Positions 1 to 8,809 of a stretch of DNA of 64,000 nt are shown piece by piece. How positions within the stretch are numbered: position 1 is the first letter of the stretch; the number at the start of each line of letters is the position of its first letter. This DNA is from Bacteriovorax sp. Seq25_V (GTDB lineage Bacteria > Bdellovibrionota > Bacteriovoracia > Bacteriovoracales > Bacteriovoracaceae), in NCBI RefSeq assembly GCF_000447795.1, contig NZ_AUNI01000020.1, positions 248,001 to 312,000 on the forward strand, in the 5' to 3' direction. A model generated the notes under the pieces. That model was not told the DNA's origin. It worked only from the letters and a program-made list of their open reading frames with translations, and ran no database searches. The translations under genes and the position numbers were made by a program.

Positions 1-894
1 CAAAAAACTTTTTCTGACAAAATGGCAAAGGTAAACTACGCAAGGTCAACAGGCGATAAGCTTAAGGCCCTGATGGCAATTAGGCCAGGGGACCTTGCTC
101 CAAATTTTCCAGCAGTAAAAGAGCCAAGAACAGGTATGTCGATGGGTGAGAGTTGTGAAGAGATGGCAAAAACATGGAAGATTTCTCGGGAGGATCAGGA
201 TCAACTAGCTCTTGAATCACACCAAAAAGCTGCGAAAGCTTATGATGAAGGTTTCTTTAGTGATATGGTTTACCCTTTTGGAACTTTAAAGAAAGATGGA
301 ATCGTAAGAGGCGATACAACAATGGAAAAGATGGCAAAACTTAAGCCAGCTTTCGATAAAACTTCAGGTGCGGGAACTTTAACAGCTGCAAATTCAACTT
401 CACTTTCTGATGGTGCTGCTTGTGTTTTCCTTTGTAGTGAAGAATATGCTAAAGCCCACGGTCTACACGTTAAGGCTTACTTTAAAATTGGAATTTCAAG
501 TGCCGTTAATTATATCAATGATGAAGGGCTTCTAATGGCACCAGCCTACGCTGTTCCAAAGATGCTTGGTAAAGTTGATATGAGACTTCAAGACTTTGAT
601 TTTTACGAAATCCATGAGGCCTTCGCTGCTCAAGTTCTTTGTACTTTAAAAGCATGGGAATCAGAAGAGTTTTGTAGAACAAAACTTGGACTTGATAGTG
701 CTCTAGGTTCAATTGATAGAACAAAGATGAATGTGAAAGGTGGAAGTTTAGCACTTGGCCACCCATTTGCTGCTACTGGTGCACGTATTGTGGCAACTCT
801 TGCAAAACTATTAGATGAGAAAGGAAGCGGGACGGGACTTATTTCAATTTGTACAGCAGGTGGAATGGGCGTAACTGCAATCCTAGAAAAATAA
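1..894 (+). CDS. FadI-like acetyl-CoA C-acyltransferase (thiolase), 5' end outside window
   Basis: This is the C-terminal 297 residues of a thiolase, the enzyme that cleaves 3-ketoacyl-CoA in fatty-acid beta-oxidation or runs the reverse condensation. The reading frame is open from base 1, so the N-terminal part with the nucleophilic cysteine lies upstream. The two C-terminal catalytic blocks are visible: HEAFAAQVL with NVKGGSLALGHPFAATGAR (the general-base histidine), and CTAGGMG with the second catalytic cysteine. The segment NSTSLSDGAA is also typical. Family members are about 430 residues long, so roughly a third is missing. The stop overlaps the next start (TAATG), so it is probably co-translated with the CBS protein. 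FadI-type substrate preference is inferred from similarity of motifs only. Confidence 0.93.
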   Translation, partial: QKTFSDKMAKVNYARSTGDKLKALMAIRPGDLAPNFPAVKEPRTGMSMGESCEEMAKTWKISREDQDQLALESHQKAAKAYDEGFFSDMVYPFGTLKKDGIVRGDTTMEKMAKLKPAFDKTSGAGTLTAANSTSLSDGAACVFLCSEEYAKAHGLHVKAYFKIGISSAVNYINDEGLLMAPAYAVPKMLGKVDMRLQDFDFYEIHEAFAAQVLCTLKAWESEEFCRTKLGLDSALGSIDRTKMNVKGGSLALGHPFAATGARIVATLAKLLDEKGSGTGLISICTAGGMGVTAILEK

Positions 895-1823
895 TGACTA
901 GTTTCATCTCTCGCGACAGCTTAACTATTACTCTTGGATCTTTAGAGCTCCAAAAGCTAGTCTGCGTCGAGAGAGATGCTTCATTTTCTGAGATTATTGA
1001 GAAAATGAATGAAGAATCGATTGGTTCTATCGGTGTCATCGAAAACTCAAAGCTTATTGGTATCATCACAGAAAAAGACTTCCTTACAAAGTTTCATCGC
1101 ATTAAGGAATGTTGTGATAGTGATTCAGAAATTGATATCACGACAGTCATGACAAAGAACCCAATTGTTTTTTCTGAAGAAAAAGATTTATTGGCAGCAA
1201 TGAAAGTCATGACATCACACGACTTTAGACATCTTCCGATAAGAAAAGGAGATTCTCTTGAGATTATTTCCGTAAGAGATATTTTAAATATTATTTGCGA
1301 GAGTTTTAAGGATGACCTTTCAAAATACCAACCAATTAAACATTGGAATAAGGAAGAGCCGGCACTGCAGGAAATTGATATTCTCGAATTTCCTCGCAAG
1401 GGCAATGGTATATCTGCCGCCGTTTTTGAAACACCTTTAAAGAGAATCTTTAATCCGAACTTTATTCATATCGACTATGCTGAAACAGTTGAAGCCTTGA
1501 TAAATAAAATGGTTTCAAATGAAGTTCATGTAGCATTCGTCATGGAATATGAAACAGCATTTATTGGTATCATTACTGAGCGTGATTTATTAAAAAAGGT
1601 TTACTCTAAGGAAATTCCTTTAAATGCGCCCACTTCTGATTTAATGACACCTCTTCCTGACTTTCTATCTGTAACTCATCAGTTTGGAAATGCTCTTAAA
1701 AATATGCAGGCTTTCGACTACCGCAATATGCCAATCGTTGGTCAAGACGGCTATCCAATAGGGAATGTAACTCTTTTAGATTTAATGGGACTATTTTATT
1801 CGCAACTTGTAGATTTAGATTAA
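894..1823 (+). CDS. Protein with four CBS domains (two Bateman modules)
   Basis: The 309-residue protein consists almost entirely of four CBS repeats. They lie at roughly residues 15-65, 82-145, 180-235 and 245-305; each ends in a characteristic IGxITExD/xxVRD-type strand, for example GIITEKDFL and GIITERDLL. CBS pairs bind adenine nucleotides and usually act as energy-state sensors. No enzymatic or transporter domain is attached, so the partner is unknown. The start is the ATG at 894, which overlaps the thiolase stop in TAATG; this suggests translational coupling and perhaps a role in regulating fatty-acid metabolism. The 3' end overlaps the convergent sirtuin gene by 4 bases. Confidence 0.9.
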   Translation: MTSFISRDSLTITLGSLELQKLVCVERDASFSEIIEKMNEESIGSIGVIENSKLIGIITEKDFLTKFHRIKECCDSDSEIDITTVMTKNPIVFSEEKDLLAAMKVMTSHDFRHLPIRKGDSLEIISVRDILNIICESFKDDLSKYQPIKHWNKEEPALQEIDILEFPRKGNGISAAVFETPLKRIFNPNFIHIDYAETVEALINKMVSNEVHVAFVMEYETAFIGIITERDLLKKVYSKEIPLNAPTSDLMTPLPDFLSVTHQFGNALKNMQAFDYRNMPIVGQDGYPIGNVTLLDLMGLFYSQLVDLD

Positions 1824-2536
1824 GTAAGTAATTCTTCTACAAATTTCTCTGTCTCAACCGAAGCATTACCAACAAGATGAAAATCAAAACTATCTGAGAT
1901 TTGAGTGGACTCAAGATTAATTTCAATCGTCTGAACGCCTCTTTCTCTGGCCGTATCCACGAACATGGCCGCAGGGTAAACATGCCCCGATGTTCCAATA
2001 GCTACAAAGAGGTCACAAGAATGTAATTCAGTATCAATTTTATCCATATGCATTGGTCTCTCTCCAAACCAAACAATATGAGGACGAAGGTTTCCTTCTT
2101 TGAGGCAGCAAGGACAAGGTGTCGTTGCATGAATATCTTTTTTTATTGTGAGCGATCGACCTGTTTCGATACAACGCATTTTCAAGAGTTCTCCATGCAT
2201 ATGAATCACGTTTCGCGAACCTGATCTCTCATGAAGATCATCAACATTTTGAGTGATGATAGTAACAATTCCATTAAACTTTTCTTGAAGTTTTGAAAGT
2301 GCAAGGTGTGCAGGATTCGGGTGAACCTCTCCACTTAGAAGCTGTTGTCTTCTTAGATTATAGAAGCGATGAACCAGTTCTGGGTCTCTTTGAAAACCAT
2401 CTGGAGAAGCTACTTCGTAGACACTATGATTTTCCCAAAGACCATTAGAGTCGCGGAATGTCATAATGCCGGACTCTGCAGAAATACCTGCTCCAGTTAG
2501 AATCACGATATGTTTTGGTTTCTTATTAAGCTTCAC
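1820..2536 (-). CDS. cobB: CobB-type Sir2 NAD-dependent protein deacylase
   Basis: This cytoplasmic sirtuin removes acyl groups from lysines using NAD. The NAD-binding GAGISAESG is at residues 15-23, TQNVDDLHERSG at 95-106 and the catalytic HMHG histidine at 114. The zinc-site cysteines C122, C141 and C144 have the same reduced arrangement as E. coli CobB. Tyr59 and Arg62 in FYNLRR match the Y-x-x-R pair that gives CobB and SIRT5 desuccinylase activity, so deacetylase plus desuccinylase activity is inferred. Its 238-residue length is normal for the family. The start is a GTG with no clear Shine-Dalgarno sequence. It lies divergent from the next gene, with a 44-base gap. Confidence 0.92.
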   Translation of the reverse strand: MKLNKKPKHIVILTGAGISAESGIMTFRDSNGLWENHSVYEVASPDGFQRDPELVHRFYNLRRQQLLSGEVHPNPAHLALSKLQEKFNGIVTIITQNVDDLHERSGSRNVIHMHGELLKMRCIETGRSLTIKKDIHATTPCPCCLKEGNLRPHIVWFGERPMHMDKIDTELHSCDLFVAIGTSGHVYPAAMFVDTARERGVQTIEINLESTQISDSFDFHLVGNASVETEKFVEELLT

Positions 2537-2580
2537 AATATATATTTTATACTATTAAATTAAAGGATAAAAGGAAATAT

Positions 2581-3579
2581 ATGGAACCATTATCACAGGC
2601 AATATTAGGTGTTATGGGTCAGGGACTCATTGAAGATAAGAAGCAAGATACAAGGAAGATTAAAGGGTGGCTATTAGGGGTGCTTGGCGGCATTGCCCCT
2701 GATATTGATTATCTCATTCGCATTGATTCTGATCCGCTTTTCACGATCGAATACCACCGACAATTTACTCATTCATTATTTTTTATTCCTTTTGGAAGTC
2801 TTCTCATTTGTTTCGTTCTCAAATTATTTAAGATCAAGGTGAAAGATAGTTACCCGTTTGTTTTTCTTGGTTATGCTACTCACGGCCTTCTTGACGCTTT
2901 TACAAATTACGGAACACAATTATGGTGGCCTTTTTCAAAAGCTAGAGTCGCCTGGAATTGTGTTGCTGTTGTTGATCCACTTTTAACGATTCCGCTACTG
3001 ATATTGACTATTCTCTTCATTCGTTCTGGCAAGAAACTTTTTAACTGGATCTGCTGGAGTTACCTCGTTCTTTACTTAAGCTTTGGTGCCTTCCAGAAAA
3101 TCCGTGTTCGCAAAGTGCTAGAAGATAATAATGGTTTGACTTCAAAAAATAGTCGCGTGATGATCAAGCCAACCATTGCAAATAACTTCATCTGGCGTGT
3201 TATTGAAGATGACGGTGAGCAACTTCACTTCTCTGCAGTTCGCCTAAGTCTATTTGGAGAGAATATCTTCTATCCAGGGGAAAGTGTGGTGAAAGTAAAA
3301 CCAGACCAGGTTAAGGTCCTACTTGGTGAAAATAAAATTCAAATCTACGATTATGAAAGATTTAAGTACTTCACTGATGATTATCTCTTTTGGCTTGATG
3401 ATAAATCTATTGCAGATGGCCGCTATAGTCTTCTACCTTTTGCAAAAGATCCTATTTGGCACATTGAATTTTCTCCACAGGGTCTAAGCTCTCACGTATC
3501 TTATGTGACAAAGCGACGTCCAAGTGAACTCGATAAACAACTTCTAAAGAAGGTGTGGCTTGGACAGAAGTTAGAGTAG
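2581..3579 (+). CDS. YdjM/LexA-regulated-type inner-membrane metal-dependent hydrolase
   Basis: The 332-residue protein begins MEPLSQAILG and carries GGIAPDIDYL near residue 40 and a histidine-rich YHRQFTHSL near residue 60. This is the signature of the YdjM/YbcI family of membrane-bound predicted metal-dependent hydrolases (PF04307). Several hydrophobic segments follow between residues about 75 and 175, and the C-terminal half is soluble. The substrate is unknown for the family. An AAGGA ribosome-binding site lies just before the ATG. Its end overlaps the convergent esterase by 9 bases. Confidence 0.83.
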   Translation: MEPLSQAILGVMGQGLIEDKKQDTRKIKGWLLGVLGGIAPDIDYLIRIDSDPLFTIEYHRQFTHSLFFIPFGSLLICFVLKLFKIKVKDSYPFVFLGYATHGLLDAFTNYGTQLWWPFSKARVAWNCVAVVDPLLTIPLLILTILFIRSGKKLFNWICWSYLVLYLSFGAFQKIRVRKVLEDNNGLTSKNSRVMIKPTIANNFIWRVIEDDGEQLHFSAVRLSLFGENIFYPGESVVKVKPDQVKVLLGENKIQIYDYERFKYFTDDYLFWLDDKSIADGRYSLLPFAKDPIWHIEFSPQGLSSHVSYVTKRRPSELDKQLLKKVWLGQKLE

Positions 3580-4215
3580 TCTTAAGAGTGTTTCTCTAAT
3601 TTCTTGATCGATATCATGAGTCTTTGTTGGAAGTGCAATAAATTCGCCTTTAAGCAATAGAGGGCGAAGCATCTCAAAAGAGCTCTGACTATTTTCAAAA
3701 TTTACGATGGGATCACCCTCTGAGTGAATACTAAAAAGGTCAAAATCAATTTGTGAATTAAGCATATCGTACCGGTAGTTACAATTTATCCCAATAACTC
3801 TTCTCGTTGGAGCATAGACCTGTCCTAGAAAAGGTGAGAGGTAACCACCCTGACTATATCCCACAATCGTCGTGAGCCTATTCTCCGGATTTATTCTTGC
3901 CAAAAATGAGCTGAGCACCGAGCATGGATACTTGAAGTCGATATAATATTTTTGTTCAATTGTATTATAGAAATACCAAGCAAAACGGTATGAGATTTTA
4001 TCGGCCCTTTGCTTTGGCATTGGAAACACACCATTTGGAATGATACAGTGATACTCATCAGTAATGATGTCTTTTAAAGACTCGTATATCTCCTGCGCAT
4101 TTTGCCCATATCCGTGAAGGATAAGTAGCAGCTTCTTCGCGTGAGGATTTCCAAATTCTAAAAAATCTACTACAGACTCGGCCGGGACTAATATTCTCTT
4201 GCATTTCTCTATCAT
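3571..4215 (-). CDS. Alpha/beta-hydrolase, phospholipase/carboxylesterase type
   Basis: The 214-residue hydrolase carries the nucleophile elbow GYSQGGYLSPFLG (GxSxG), a later acid in HSEGDPIVNF and the catalytic histidine in KTHDID near the C terminus. Order and spacing match the small carboxylesterase/phospholipase family (PF02230). No signal peptide is seen, so a cytoplasmic esterase is inferred with unknown substrate. I prefer the ATG at 4215; an in-frame TTG at 4251 would add 12 residues but lies in the divergent promoter region. Neither start has a strong Shine-Dalgarno sequence. Confidence 0.82.
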   Translation of the reverse strand: MIEKCKRILVPAESVVDFLEFGNPHAKKLLLILHGYGQNAQEIYESLKDIITDEYHCIIPNGVFPMPKQRADKISYRFAWYFYNTIEQKYYIDFKYPCSVLSSFLARINPENRLTTIVGYSQGGYLSPFLGQVYAPTRRVIGINCNYRYDMLNSQIDFDLFSIHSEGDPIVNFENSQSSFEMLRPLLLKGEFIALPTKTHDIDQEIRETLLRLL

Positions 4216-4269
4216 CAAATCATGATATACTACTTTGAGTGCTATTTTCAATTAAAGAATAGGTGATAA

Positions 4270-4530
4270 TTGGACACAGTTTTTATTGAGGAAATTCTAC
4301 TAGAAACCTTCTCATTCTATGAGTGGCAAAATATCGAGAAAGTTCTCATCTCTCTCAATCCCCAAGACCTCATCCTTATCGAATCCATTACACTTGATGA
4401 ACTTAAAGAATCAATCGAAGTTCTGATCAAGCGTGGGCAGTTAGAAAGTAAAAAAATTAATGGGGAAATACATTACCGAAGATTTCAAAAGCGAACTTGG
4501 GTTCAAAAAATCAAGTCTTTCTTCTCCTAG
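4270..4530 (+). CDS. Small acidic hypothetical protein, 86 aa
   Basis: I do not recognise this protein. It starts at a TTG preceded by AGGTGA, contains no signal peptide or membrane segment, and is mostly helical by composition. It ends in a basic and aromatic tail (RTWVQKIKSFFS). The central part, LTLDELKESIEVLIKRGQL, resembles the second half of a winged-helix fold, but this is only an impression. It lies divergent from the esterase, and its TAG stop is immediately followed by a small mobile element. Confidence 0.55.
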   Translation: MDTVFIEEILLETFSFYEWQNIEKVLISLNPQDLILIESITLDELKESIEVLIKRGQLESKKINGEIHYRRFQKRTWVQKIKSFFS

Positions 4531-4705
4531 TAACTGCACCCGCGTAATGGTGTTGGAATTATCGTAAAACTAATCGCAATCGTTATGACGAAGTTTTCAT
4601 TTTCAGGAGTTCATATCATATATGAAATCTACTTTGTTATAGCTTAAATCTAGATACTTATTTTAATGATACTCAATTTCTAACACCATTCGAATGGGGC
4701 AGTTA
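4531..4705. mobile_element. Non-autonomous IS derivative (MITE-like), copy 1
   Basis: This 175-bp element has no coding capacity and is bounded by imperfect 26-bp inverted repeats at 4531-4556 and 4680-4705. Both ends start TAACTGC when read inward and end in TGGTGTT. The same ends bound the transposase-bearing element at 7803-8835 and the second copy at 33420-33595. The element abuts the TAG stop of the upstream gene directly. It also lies one base from the TGA stop of the convergent downstream gene. No clear target-site duplication is visible. Confidence 0.8.
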
Positions 4706-4706
4706 A

Positions 4707-5327
4707 TCAGAGAAGAGCCATCATAATCCAAAGTGAACCAGCTGTCACAAGTGGAATCGTTAGATTGTCATCTATCTTAAGTTCAAGAAGATCGAAGAGT
4801 GTCACAATAGATGAACTAATTAGTGAAACAAAGACCAACTTAAATCCACTAAATACTGGAGAGAGAACAATTAGGTGAATGATAAGTGCAGAGATCAAAA
4901 AAGCACTCGAGCCTTCAACTGTACGATGTTCTTTGATTTTTCTTTTTCCAAATTGAATTCCAATAATTGCAGAAAAGGGATCGCTAATAGCGAGCGTGAA
5001 AATTGCAACAAGAGAGATTTCTTTTGGGAAAGTCAATACCGTTAAAAGTAGTCCCATGAGAAATGGAATTGAAGCTGATTCTTTTAGTTGCTCTTCCGCA
5101 CGTAAAAGATACTTTGAGGCCTCGGTAAATATACTTTTAAACTCTGGATAATTAAGTCTTACTTGTTCAAGAATATAGAGAATACATGTGGCTATCCCAA
5201 GGATATGTATCGCTTGTTGATACGTTAAGAAATATTTGTAAATTAATCCACAGCCCATTCCCATTGAAATATGGAATAAACGGCGAGGTATATGAAGATC
5301 TTTTCTACTTTTTTCGATATTTTCCAT
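4707..5327 (-). CDS. CTP-dependent diacylglycerol/polyprenol kinase-like integral membrane protein
   Basis: The 206-residue protein has about six hydrophobic segments. It opens with IPRRLFHISMG and later has ISDPFSAIIGIQFGKRKIKEHRTVEGSSAF in two adjoining blocks. These are typical of the SEC59/DGK1/VTE5 group, which phosphorylates diacylglycerol, dolichol or phytol with CTP in membranes. Which lipid is used cannot be read from sequence. It lies 27 bases downstream of the antiporter gene on the same strand, so the two are probably cotranscribed. Its stop codon sits one base from the mobile element. Confidence 0.8.
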   Translation of the reverse strand: MENIEKSRKDLHIPRRLFHISMGMGCGLIYKYFLTYQQAIHILGIATCILYILEQVRLNYPEFKSIFTEASKYLLRAEEQLKESASIPFLMGLLLTVLTFPKEISLVAIFTLAISDPFSAIIGIQFGKRKIKEHRTVEGSSAFLISALIIHLIVLSPVFSGFKLVFVSLISSSIVTLFDLLELKIDDNLTIPLVTAGSLWIMMALL

Positions 5328-5354
5328 GGCGAGATTATAGCAGAGATTTTATTC

Positions 5355-7094
5355 TTATTCTTCAAAAATCATTTTCTTCTCTTGCAAGGCCATTAATGTA
5401 TCTTTTTGGTAGAGAATACCCTCTAGAACTTGGTTTACGGGATTAACTACTGGGAGGATATCCTTTCCAGACATGAGAAAGATATTCTTGGCCCCTTCAA
5501 GAGTTGAGTTCGAAGGAATAAAGACAGTTTCTCCTATCAGAATACTTGCCGTGATTAGGGGGTCATCATCTTCTTGCGCCACAATTTTTCTAATTGATTC
5601 AAGATTAAGAGTTCCAAGAAAACAATGATTCTTGTCAACCACTGGGTAGAGTGCATAATTATCATCAATGAATGTTCTGATACTTGTGAGATTAGCGTCG
5701 GACTGAATGGCGATAATATCAGTGTGAATAAGCTCATAAATGGGACTCTTTGTCTTTTTCGGATCTTGTTCTTTTGCCGCCGTTACGTTTTCTTGAAATA
5801 ATTTTAAAATATCAAGAAGATTAAACTTTAGCTTGGTTGTCTTATCTGGAGCAGGACTCCATTGTTCAATTTCCTTTGATTTAAAAAGAGCAAACTTCAA
5901 AAGGAAAGGACCAATGATTTCAAAGATAAAAATACTTGCAACAACGGTATTGAAAATAATACTCGCTGAGGTTTCTTTATAAATCGTTACTTTTGCAACA
6001 ATCGCAAGGGCCGCCCCGGCGTGGGACATTACTGACATTCCCTGGTAATTTTTTACATTTTCATCTTTAAGGTCAACAACTTTTGCAGCAAGATAAGAGC
6101 CACTAAGAATTCCTGTCATCCTCGAAATGATATAAATGACACCAATTATTCCGACATTTTCAACAAGGCCTGAAAGCTTGATATGGGTACCAGCAAGAAC
6201 AAAGAACAGCGCATAGATCGAGCCCCCCATGTTCTTCACCGTCTCATGAATAGTCTCGCCTTCAACAGAAGCATTGGCCACGGTGAACCCAAGAAAGAGT
6301 GAAATAATAAGAGGGTCAACACTTAGATATTCAGCTAAAGACTGACCAAAAAGAATAACGGCGATAATCGCAAAGAGAATATTACCAATACGAGTTTCAT
6401 ATCTCTCAATAATCGTTAGAACAATACCAAGAATAAAGCCAAAGACAATTGAACCAAATACTTTCCAAATCGTTTTAAAAATTAAAACTGGAGAGTGGCT
6501 AAGCTTTCCTTGCCATACACCAAAGTATTCAAATCCATTCATTACCACAAGCGTAGAAACAATCGCAATTAACGTTGCAAAAGCCAGATAGATTTTAATC
6601 GAATCCGTAAGTTTTCCTTCCGCATTATATTCTTTCAACACCAGTAGCGTCGTTGGCGGTGCTGCTTCCACGGAAACAAGTGCTAAGAAGAGTGAAACGA
6701 TGAGAATCGTTGTAATGTCATAATTGCCAAGAGTGTAAAGAGAGACGATAAAGAGAGCGAAAACAAATGTGATGGTAAGGCCTACCGCCACGACAGAGTA
6801 AAGAATTTGCTCCTTCCTCATTTTCGATAATAGGGCCTTATTAAACTCACCACCAATATTAAAAAGAATCATTCCCAGGGCAAGGTCGTTAAAATATTTA
6901 AAAGAATGTGAGAAGTCTTCCGAGAGAAATTCAAGCCCTCCTGGGCCTAGCAAAACACCGAGCATGATATACCCAGAAACTTTTGGAACCCCAAGTTTCT
7001 TTGCAAGTTTCCCTATAATAAGACATAGCACCAAGGTGATACCAAGAATTGGGACCGTGCTGTTCAATGTATCGATGAGCTCACTACTAACCAC
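5355..7094 (-). CDS. CPA2-family Na+(K+)/H+ antiporter with C-terminal CBS pair
   Basis: The 579-residue membrane protein has about twelve hydrophobic segments over residues 10-400. It begins with the KefB/NapA-like LGVPKVSGYIMLGVLLGPGG block, which fits a monovalent cation/proton antiporter of the CPA2 family. Two CBS motifs follow at roughly residues 445-500 and 510-570 in the cytoplasmic tail, implying adenine-nucleotide control instead of the usual TrkA-N domain. The start is GTG. Ion specificity is not determinable. A 240-base upstream gap, shared with the divergent gene at 7335, should contain its promoter. Confidence 0.88.
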   Translation of the reverse strand: MVSSELIDTLNSTVPILGITLVLCLIIGKLAKKLGVPKVSGYIMLGVLLGPGGLEFLSEDFSHSFKYFNDLALGMILFNIGGEFNKALLSKMRKEQILYSVVAVGLTITFVFALFIVSLYTLGNYDITTILIVSLFLALVSVEAAPPTTLLVLKEYNAEGKLTDSIKIYLAFATLIAIVSTLVVMNGFEYFGVWQGKLSHSPVLIFKTIWKVFGSIVFGFILGIVLTIIERYETRIGNILFAIIAVILFGQSLAEYLSVDPLIISLFLGFTVANASVEGETIHETVKNMGGSIYALFFVLAGTHIKLSGLVENVGIIGVIYIISRMTGILSGSYLAAKVVDLKDENVKNYQGMSVMSHAGAALAIVAKVTIYKETSASIIFNTVVASIFIFEIIGPFLLKFALFKSKEIEQWSPAPDKTTKLKFNLLDILKLFQENVTAAKEQDPKKTKSPIYELIHTDIIAIQSDANLTSIRTFIDDNYALYPVVDKNHCFLGTLNLESIRKIVAQEDDDPLITASILIGETVFIPSNSTLEGAKNIFLMSGKDILPVVNPVNQVLEGILYQKDTLMALQEKKMIFEE

Positions 7095-7334
7095 AACAAT
7101 TCCTCAACCCTTTTCCGGGCTAAACTTATCATTATTTAAGCCACAAAAGCAGCTAATAATATTGTAGTTTGATTTAAGTGAAAGTTCTGCATAAAAATTA
7201 TTGTATTAAGATAACCCTGATTTAAAAGCTCTAAGTCATAGAAATCTAGACGCGTTCAGTAATACTTTTACAAAAGAGAAATAAACAATTAAACTTTTAG
7301 CGGTATCTATCTAATATTGTACAAAGAGGTTCAC

Positions 7335-7805
7335 TTGAAGCGTAAAATATTTGGCGCTTTTGTCATTCTAATCGCACTTGGTAGTATTATTACCTACCTA
7401 CTAACTCAATATACTCTCTCTCGTGGAGTAAGGGCCGGAAAGCTTGTAAAGCTCTCTCAAACAGGTATTCTTATCAAAACTTACGAAGGCACTTTGGACC
7501 TTGGAAGTGGAGACGAGCTCACATGGCAATTCTCTATTCATGATTCTGAAATTGGAGAAGAGCTTGCCAAACAAACAGGAAAGCAGGTGAGACTTGAGTA
7601 CCGAGTACTTCTTGCAAAATTATTTTTCACAACTCGTTATGATATTGTCTCTTGGTCATTAGAAGGAGATTCGCAATCGATGAATCTTCTTTGTCGACTT
7701 GTTGATTTCATGAGAGATAATGCTTCTGTAGTCGAATATCTAAGGCCAATTATTCAAGAAAGGGATCCTGAGTTACTTCGAAATATCAGGGAATGTCAAA
7801 AGTAA
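7335..7805 (+). CDS. Conserved membrane-anchored protein, C terminus altered by IS insertion
   Basis: The 156-residue protein has one N-terminal transmembrane helix (KIFGAFVILIALGSIITYLL). It is followed by SRGVRAGKLVKLSQTG and IKTYEGTLDLG, a pattern I recognise from a widespread conserved family of unknown function, often labelled misleadingly as 6-phosphogluconate dehydrogenase-like. The TTG at 7335 is preferred because AAAGAGG lies five to six bases upstream. The TAA stop at 7803-7805 is supplied by the first three bases of the insertion sequence. Joining the flanking DNA across the IS would give a few more residues (about LGPK) before a stop, so the change is small. Confidence 0.75.
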   Translation: MKRKIFGAFVILIALGSIITYLLTQYTLSRGVRAGKLVKLSQTGILIKTYEGTLDLGSGDELTWQFSIHDSEIGEELAKQTGKQVRLEYRVLLAKLFFTTRYDIVSWSLEGDSQSMNLLCRLVDFMRDNASVVEYLRPIIQERDPELLRNIRECQK

Positions 7806-8704
7806 CTGCCCCCGGGCAGTGGTGTTAGCATTCCCAAATTCTCATTGTGATAACACATATAAATTTCCAGATGTTTCCTCAAGGCATCTGGACATTTCGT
7901 CGTCCCCCATGTCTTTCTAATTAGTTTTCCAATTCCATCTCTAAGCATTGCGAAGTTATGATTCAATGTAAAAATTGGATCAAACCCTAATCTCTTTAGC
8001 TCCCCTTGACCAGTTGAACATCCTCGACCACCTATGAATTGCTGATGAGTAGCCTGTGGTAAATAAGTTCTAACCACGGAATTATAGACACTATGATCAT
8101 CAGACTGTACGAGTGCGTTTGGTTTTACACAGTTTTTGATTTCTCCAAATAAACTTCTCAACTCTCTTAGATGTTCACTCTTGCGCTTCCCATATTTTCG
8201 TCGAGATTTCTCTGCAAGCAAACCGTTCGCAGGTATTCGAGAAACTCGAAAACCAAGTATTGATCGATTCTTTGCGTTTACCACCATCGAAATCGACAAA
8301 GGTTTCATCTTAGTATGCTCAATTGTAATCAGATCATCGAATTGAATATGCTCAACTTGCTTCACGCGAAGGTATGCTCGAAAGTTCTTATTCTTTATTG
8401 CGCATCTCTTTGCATGATAATCTAGTTTTCTAGCAACTGTTTTGGGATTGATTCTCAGAACTCGTGCGATTCGATTCATCGACATCTTAGAACAAAGAAG
8501 TTCGTAGACCATGCGATTAACTCGTCTCTTCATCTGTCCTTTTGCTAGAGAAAAAGTGGAGCTTGAGAATCGAGTGCCACAACTTTTACATTTATAGCGT
8601 TGGATGATTCGAGAGTCATCACGTCGTTTGAACGTTCCATCTTTGATAATTGATTCGCGTTTTTGGTGGTAATTACAGTTTTGATTAGGGCAGCCGTGTT
8701 TCAT
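7796..8704 (-). CDS. IS1-like transposase, single fused reading frame
   Basis: The 302-residue transposase has an InsA-like zinc ribbon (C5, C10, C39, C42; YKCKSCGTRF) and a helix-turn-helix at about 70-95 (MSMNRIARVLRINPKTVARK). A DDE-type catalytic core follows, with acidic pairs at D123/D124 and D202/D203. The C-terminal FAMLRDGIGKLIRKT resembles the IS1 InsB region after its glutamate, but the position aligning with that glutamate appears to be asparagine. Unlike IS1 no frameshift is needed. The last codons (part of Tyr301, Phe302 and the TGA) lie outside the element in host DNA. The ATG is at 8704. Confidence 0.88.
   Translation of the reverse strand: MKHGCPNQNCNYHQKRESIIKDGTFKRRDDSRIIQRYKCKSCGTRFSSSTFSLAKGQMKRRVNRMVYELLCSKMSMNRIARVLRINPKTVARKLDYHAKRCAIKNKNFRAYLRVKQVEHIQFDDLITIEHTKMKPLSISMVVNAKNRSILGFRVSRIPANGLLAEKSRRKYGKRKSEHLRELRSLFGEIKNCVKPNALVQSDDHSVYNSVVRTYLPQATHQQFIGGRGCSTGQGELKRLGFDPIFTLNHNFAMLRDGIGKLIRKTWGTTKCPDALRKHLEIYMCYHNENLGMLTPLPGGSYF
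7803..7828 (+). repeat. Left terminal inverted repeat of the IS
   Basis: The repeat begins TAACTGCCCCCG and ends GGTGTTAG. It also encodes the last residues of the transposase (LPGGS) on the minus strand and provides the TAA stop for the plus-strand gene. Confidence 0.88.
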
Positions 8705-8809
8705 ACAGCTTCAAATGCAATATAAGAACAAGTTGATTCTTTGTAATTATTGAATATTATTGAGTAGATTTCGGTGCGAATTCAAAAAATGAACTTCACT
8801 ATTTTAAAT

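Noticed and set aside
5186-5446. 86-codon plus-strand frame across the gap between two minus-strand membrane-protein genes
   Set aside because: It is antisense to the lipid-kinase-like and antiporter genes, with no ribosome-binding site and unusual composition.
8136-8345. Plus-strand frame inside the IS
   Set aside because: It is the antisense shadow of the transposase; no second IS gene is supported.
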